Assembly: GCF_014644435.1 (NCBI RefSeq)
Contig: NZ_BMKR01000022.1
Coordinates: 1-64,000, forward strand
Length of the DNA stretch: 64,000 nucleotides
Source: Paenibacillus albidus
GTDB taxonomy: Bacteria; Bacillota; Bacilli; Paenibacillales; Paenibacillaceae
Direction of reading: 5' to 3'
The translations under genes and the position numbers were made by a program. The notes beneath the pieces were generated by a model. It was not told the DNA's origin. It searched no databases and saw only the letters and a list, made by a program, of their open reading frames with translations. This document shows, piece after piece, positions 62,782 to 64,000 of the stretch. The number at the start of each line of letters is the position of its first letter. Within the stretch, counting starts at the first letter, position 1.

Positions 62782-63678
62782 TCACCCTTTCACCGAGCCC
62801 ACGAGGACCCCTTTGACAAAATATTTCTGCAGAAACGGATACACGCAGAGGATCGGAAGCGCACTGACCATGACCACCGCCATCTTGATCGACATCAGGG
62901 TAATGTTCTGGAGCTGTGAGCCTCTGGCGAGTGCCTCCTGATTAGAGTTTGAACCCAGTACTGCGGACAGATCCGATGCCGCAAGCAACTGCTGCAGAAA
63001 GGTTTGTACCGGAATCAGATTCTGCTTTGTGACGAAAAAGGCGCCCGCGAACCAGTCATTCCAATGCCCAACGGCAGTAAACAGCCCCAGTGCCGCAAGC
63101 ATCGGCTTAGACAACGGAATAATGATCTGCATTAATATGCGAACCGGACCGGCTCCATCCAGCTCTGCCGACTCTACCAGCGCCTCTGGTATCCCTTGGA
63201 TAAACTTCAGCATGACGAACATGTTCCATACCGAAAAGAGGCCAGGAAGGATATACACCCAGAAGGTATTGATAAGCCCGAGATGATTCAATTGGATATA
63301 AAACGGAACAAGTCCACCGTTAAACAACATCGTCAGCAGAATGTAGCCGAGTATGGTGCTTCTAAGCGGAAGCCCACGGTATGATAGGCCAAACGCTACC
63401 AGAAGGGTTACGAGCAATCCGCCAAACGTGCCAATTACTGTTCTTCCAATCGTAATCAGATAAGAATTTCGTATAGTCTCATTGCCCAGAACGATCTCGT
63501 AATTAATAAGCGTGAAATTCCGCGGCCACAGATACACTCCGCCTTTGGCTGCATCTGCGCCGTCATTGAGCGAAATGGCCAGCATGTACAAGAATGGATA
63601 CAACACGGATACGCACAGCAAGGCCAACAGCGTTACGATGACATATTGGGCAATTTTTTCTCCTCTGCTCATCTTCAT
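62782..63678 (-). CDS. sugar ABC transporter permease, LplC-like
   Basis: This protein of about 298 residues has six TM helices (first LLALLCVSVLYPFLYMLAIS) and EAA loop LVESAELDGAGPVRILMQI. It ends YFVKGVLVGSVKG. The ATG at 63678 is preferred to the TTG at 63684. No ATPase gene is in the visible operon. Confidence 0.93.
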   Translation of the reverse strand: MKMSRGEKIAQYVIVTLLALLCVSVLYPFLYMLAISLNDGADAAKGGVYLWPRNFTLINYEIVLGNETIRNSYLITIGRTVIGTFGGLLVTLLVAFGLSYRGLPLRSTILGYILLTMLFNGGLVPFYIQLNHLGLINTFWVYILPGLFSVWNMFVMLKFIQGIPEALVESAELDGAGPVRILMQIIIPLSKPMLAALGLFTAVGHWNDWFAGAFFVTKQNLIPVQTFLQQLLAASDLSAVLGSNSNQEALARGSQLQNITLMSIKMAVVMVSALPILCVYPFLQKYFVKGVLVGSVKG

Positions 63679-63684
63679 AGGCAA

Positions 63685-64000
63685 TCACCATAATCCTTCG
63701 CCGTTAATTTTTCTGGATAATTGATTCGTCGAAACGACGAGCACCAGACTGATCAACGAAGAGATCAAACCTACTGCTGTCGCCATCCCAAAATACCCCT
63801 GCTGTAAACCACTCCGGAGAATATACGTATCCAGCACATCCGCCACCTCCTGGTTGGCTGAATTCATCAGCGGGTAAATTTGATCCATCCCTACTGTGAT
63901 CAGGCTTGGAATACTGAGGATCAGGACAATTGAAATGGTCGGCAGAATGCCCGGAATGGTAATATGCCGAATCTGGGCCAGTTTGCCGGCTCCCTCTACC
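63685..64000 (-). CDS. sugar ABC transporter permease, LplB-like (partial)
   Basis: Only the C-terminal part is in the window; the frame runs off the right edge. Codons from 64000 read VEGAGKLAQIRHITIPGILP, the EAA loop, then two TM helices and a C-terminus ending LSRKINGEGLW. It is the first visible gene of the operon and pairs with the LplC-like permease seven bases downstream. Confidence 0.9.
   Translation of the reverse strand, partial: VEGAGKLAQIRHITIPGILPTISIVLILSIPSLITVGMDQIYPLMNSANQEVADVLDTYILRSGLQQGYFGMATAVGLISSLISLVLVVSTNQLSRKINGEGLW

Overview
The window looks like a chromosomal segment of a Paenibacillus-type, spore-forming Firmicute. GC is moderately high in most of it. Spore-linked genes (spoVB, bofC, a SpoIID-domain protein) are present, and so are two YesN/YesM-type two-component systems beside sugar ABC transporters. 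The order dtd-rel ... apt-recJ ... secF-secD-comN-spoVB-DUF421-yrzE // yajC-tgt-queA ... ruvB-ruvA-ruvC-bofC follows the conserved Bacillales backbone. Strong Shine-Dalgarno sequences (AGGAGG type) allowed many starts to be refined, several to TTG or GTG.

Layout. 0-16 kb: housekeeping genes (stress-like protein, a frameshifted DJ-1/PfpI gene, dtd, rel, uracil permease, apt, recJ, a CDF-like transporter, secF, secD, comN, spoVB, DUF421, yrzE family). 16.1-16.95 kb: a decayed IS110-family transposase. 17.15-23.43 kb: a strikingly AT-rich island on the minus strand that breaks the conserved yrzE/yajC neighbourhood. It encodes a peptide-modification (RiPP) system: an ABC exporter, a 55-residue Cys-rich precursor of 168 bp, a radical SAM/SPASM maturase, a P-loop maturation protein, an acyl-carrier-related protein without an evident carrier serine, and a cytoplasmic subtilisin-like protease. 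It resembles the clostridial CLI_3235/CcpM Cys-rich peptide systems. 23.8-33 kb: PAP2-type phosphatase, then yajC-tgt-queA-spoIID-like-ruvBAC-bofC. 33-40.3 kb: lipoprotein serpin, alpha/beta hydrolase with its MerR regulator, fabV, thioredoxin-reductase-like flavoprotein, Rrf2 regulator, aldo/keto reductase.

40.3-47.5 kb: a redox and oxygen-response block. It holds ilvB, a DUF488 protein, and an operon of flavodiiron protein, NAD(P)H-rubredoxin reductase-like flavoprotein, rubredoxin and an FNR-type regulator, followed by a HesB-like protein. Two TGTGA-N6-TCACT palindromes lie exactly 33 bp (centre to centre) from a TATACT -10 box, upstream of ilvB and of the HesB-like gene. They look like class II sites for the FNR-type regulator. 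47.6-54.2 kb: YesN/YesM pair divergent from a three-gene sugar ABC transporter. 54.7-64 kb: a minus-strand sugar-utilisation operon of LplB (cut by the window edge), LplC, binding lipoprotein, YesM, YesN and a GH2 glycosidase split by a frameshift.

The genes form recognisable working units: ppGpp/purine salvage, Sec translocation, queuosine and Holliday-junction processing, O2/NO detoxification by rubredoxin and flavodiiron protein, two sugar sensing-and-uptake loci, and the acquired peptide system, which is the most interesting part of the window. No rRNA, tRNA or CRISPR array was recognised.
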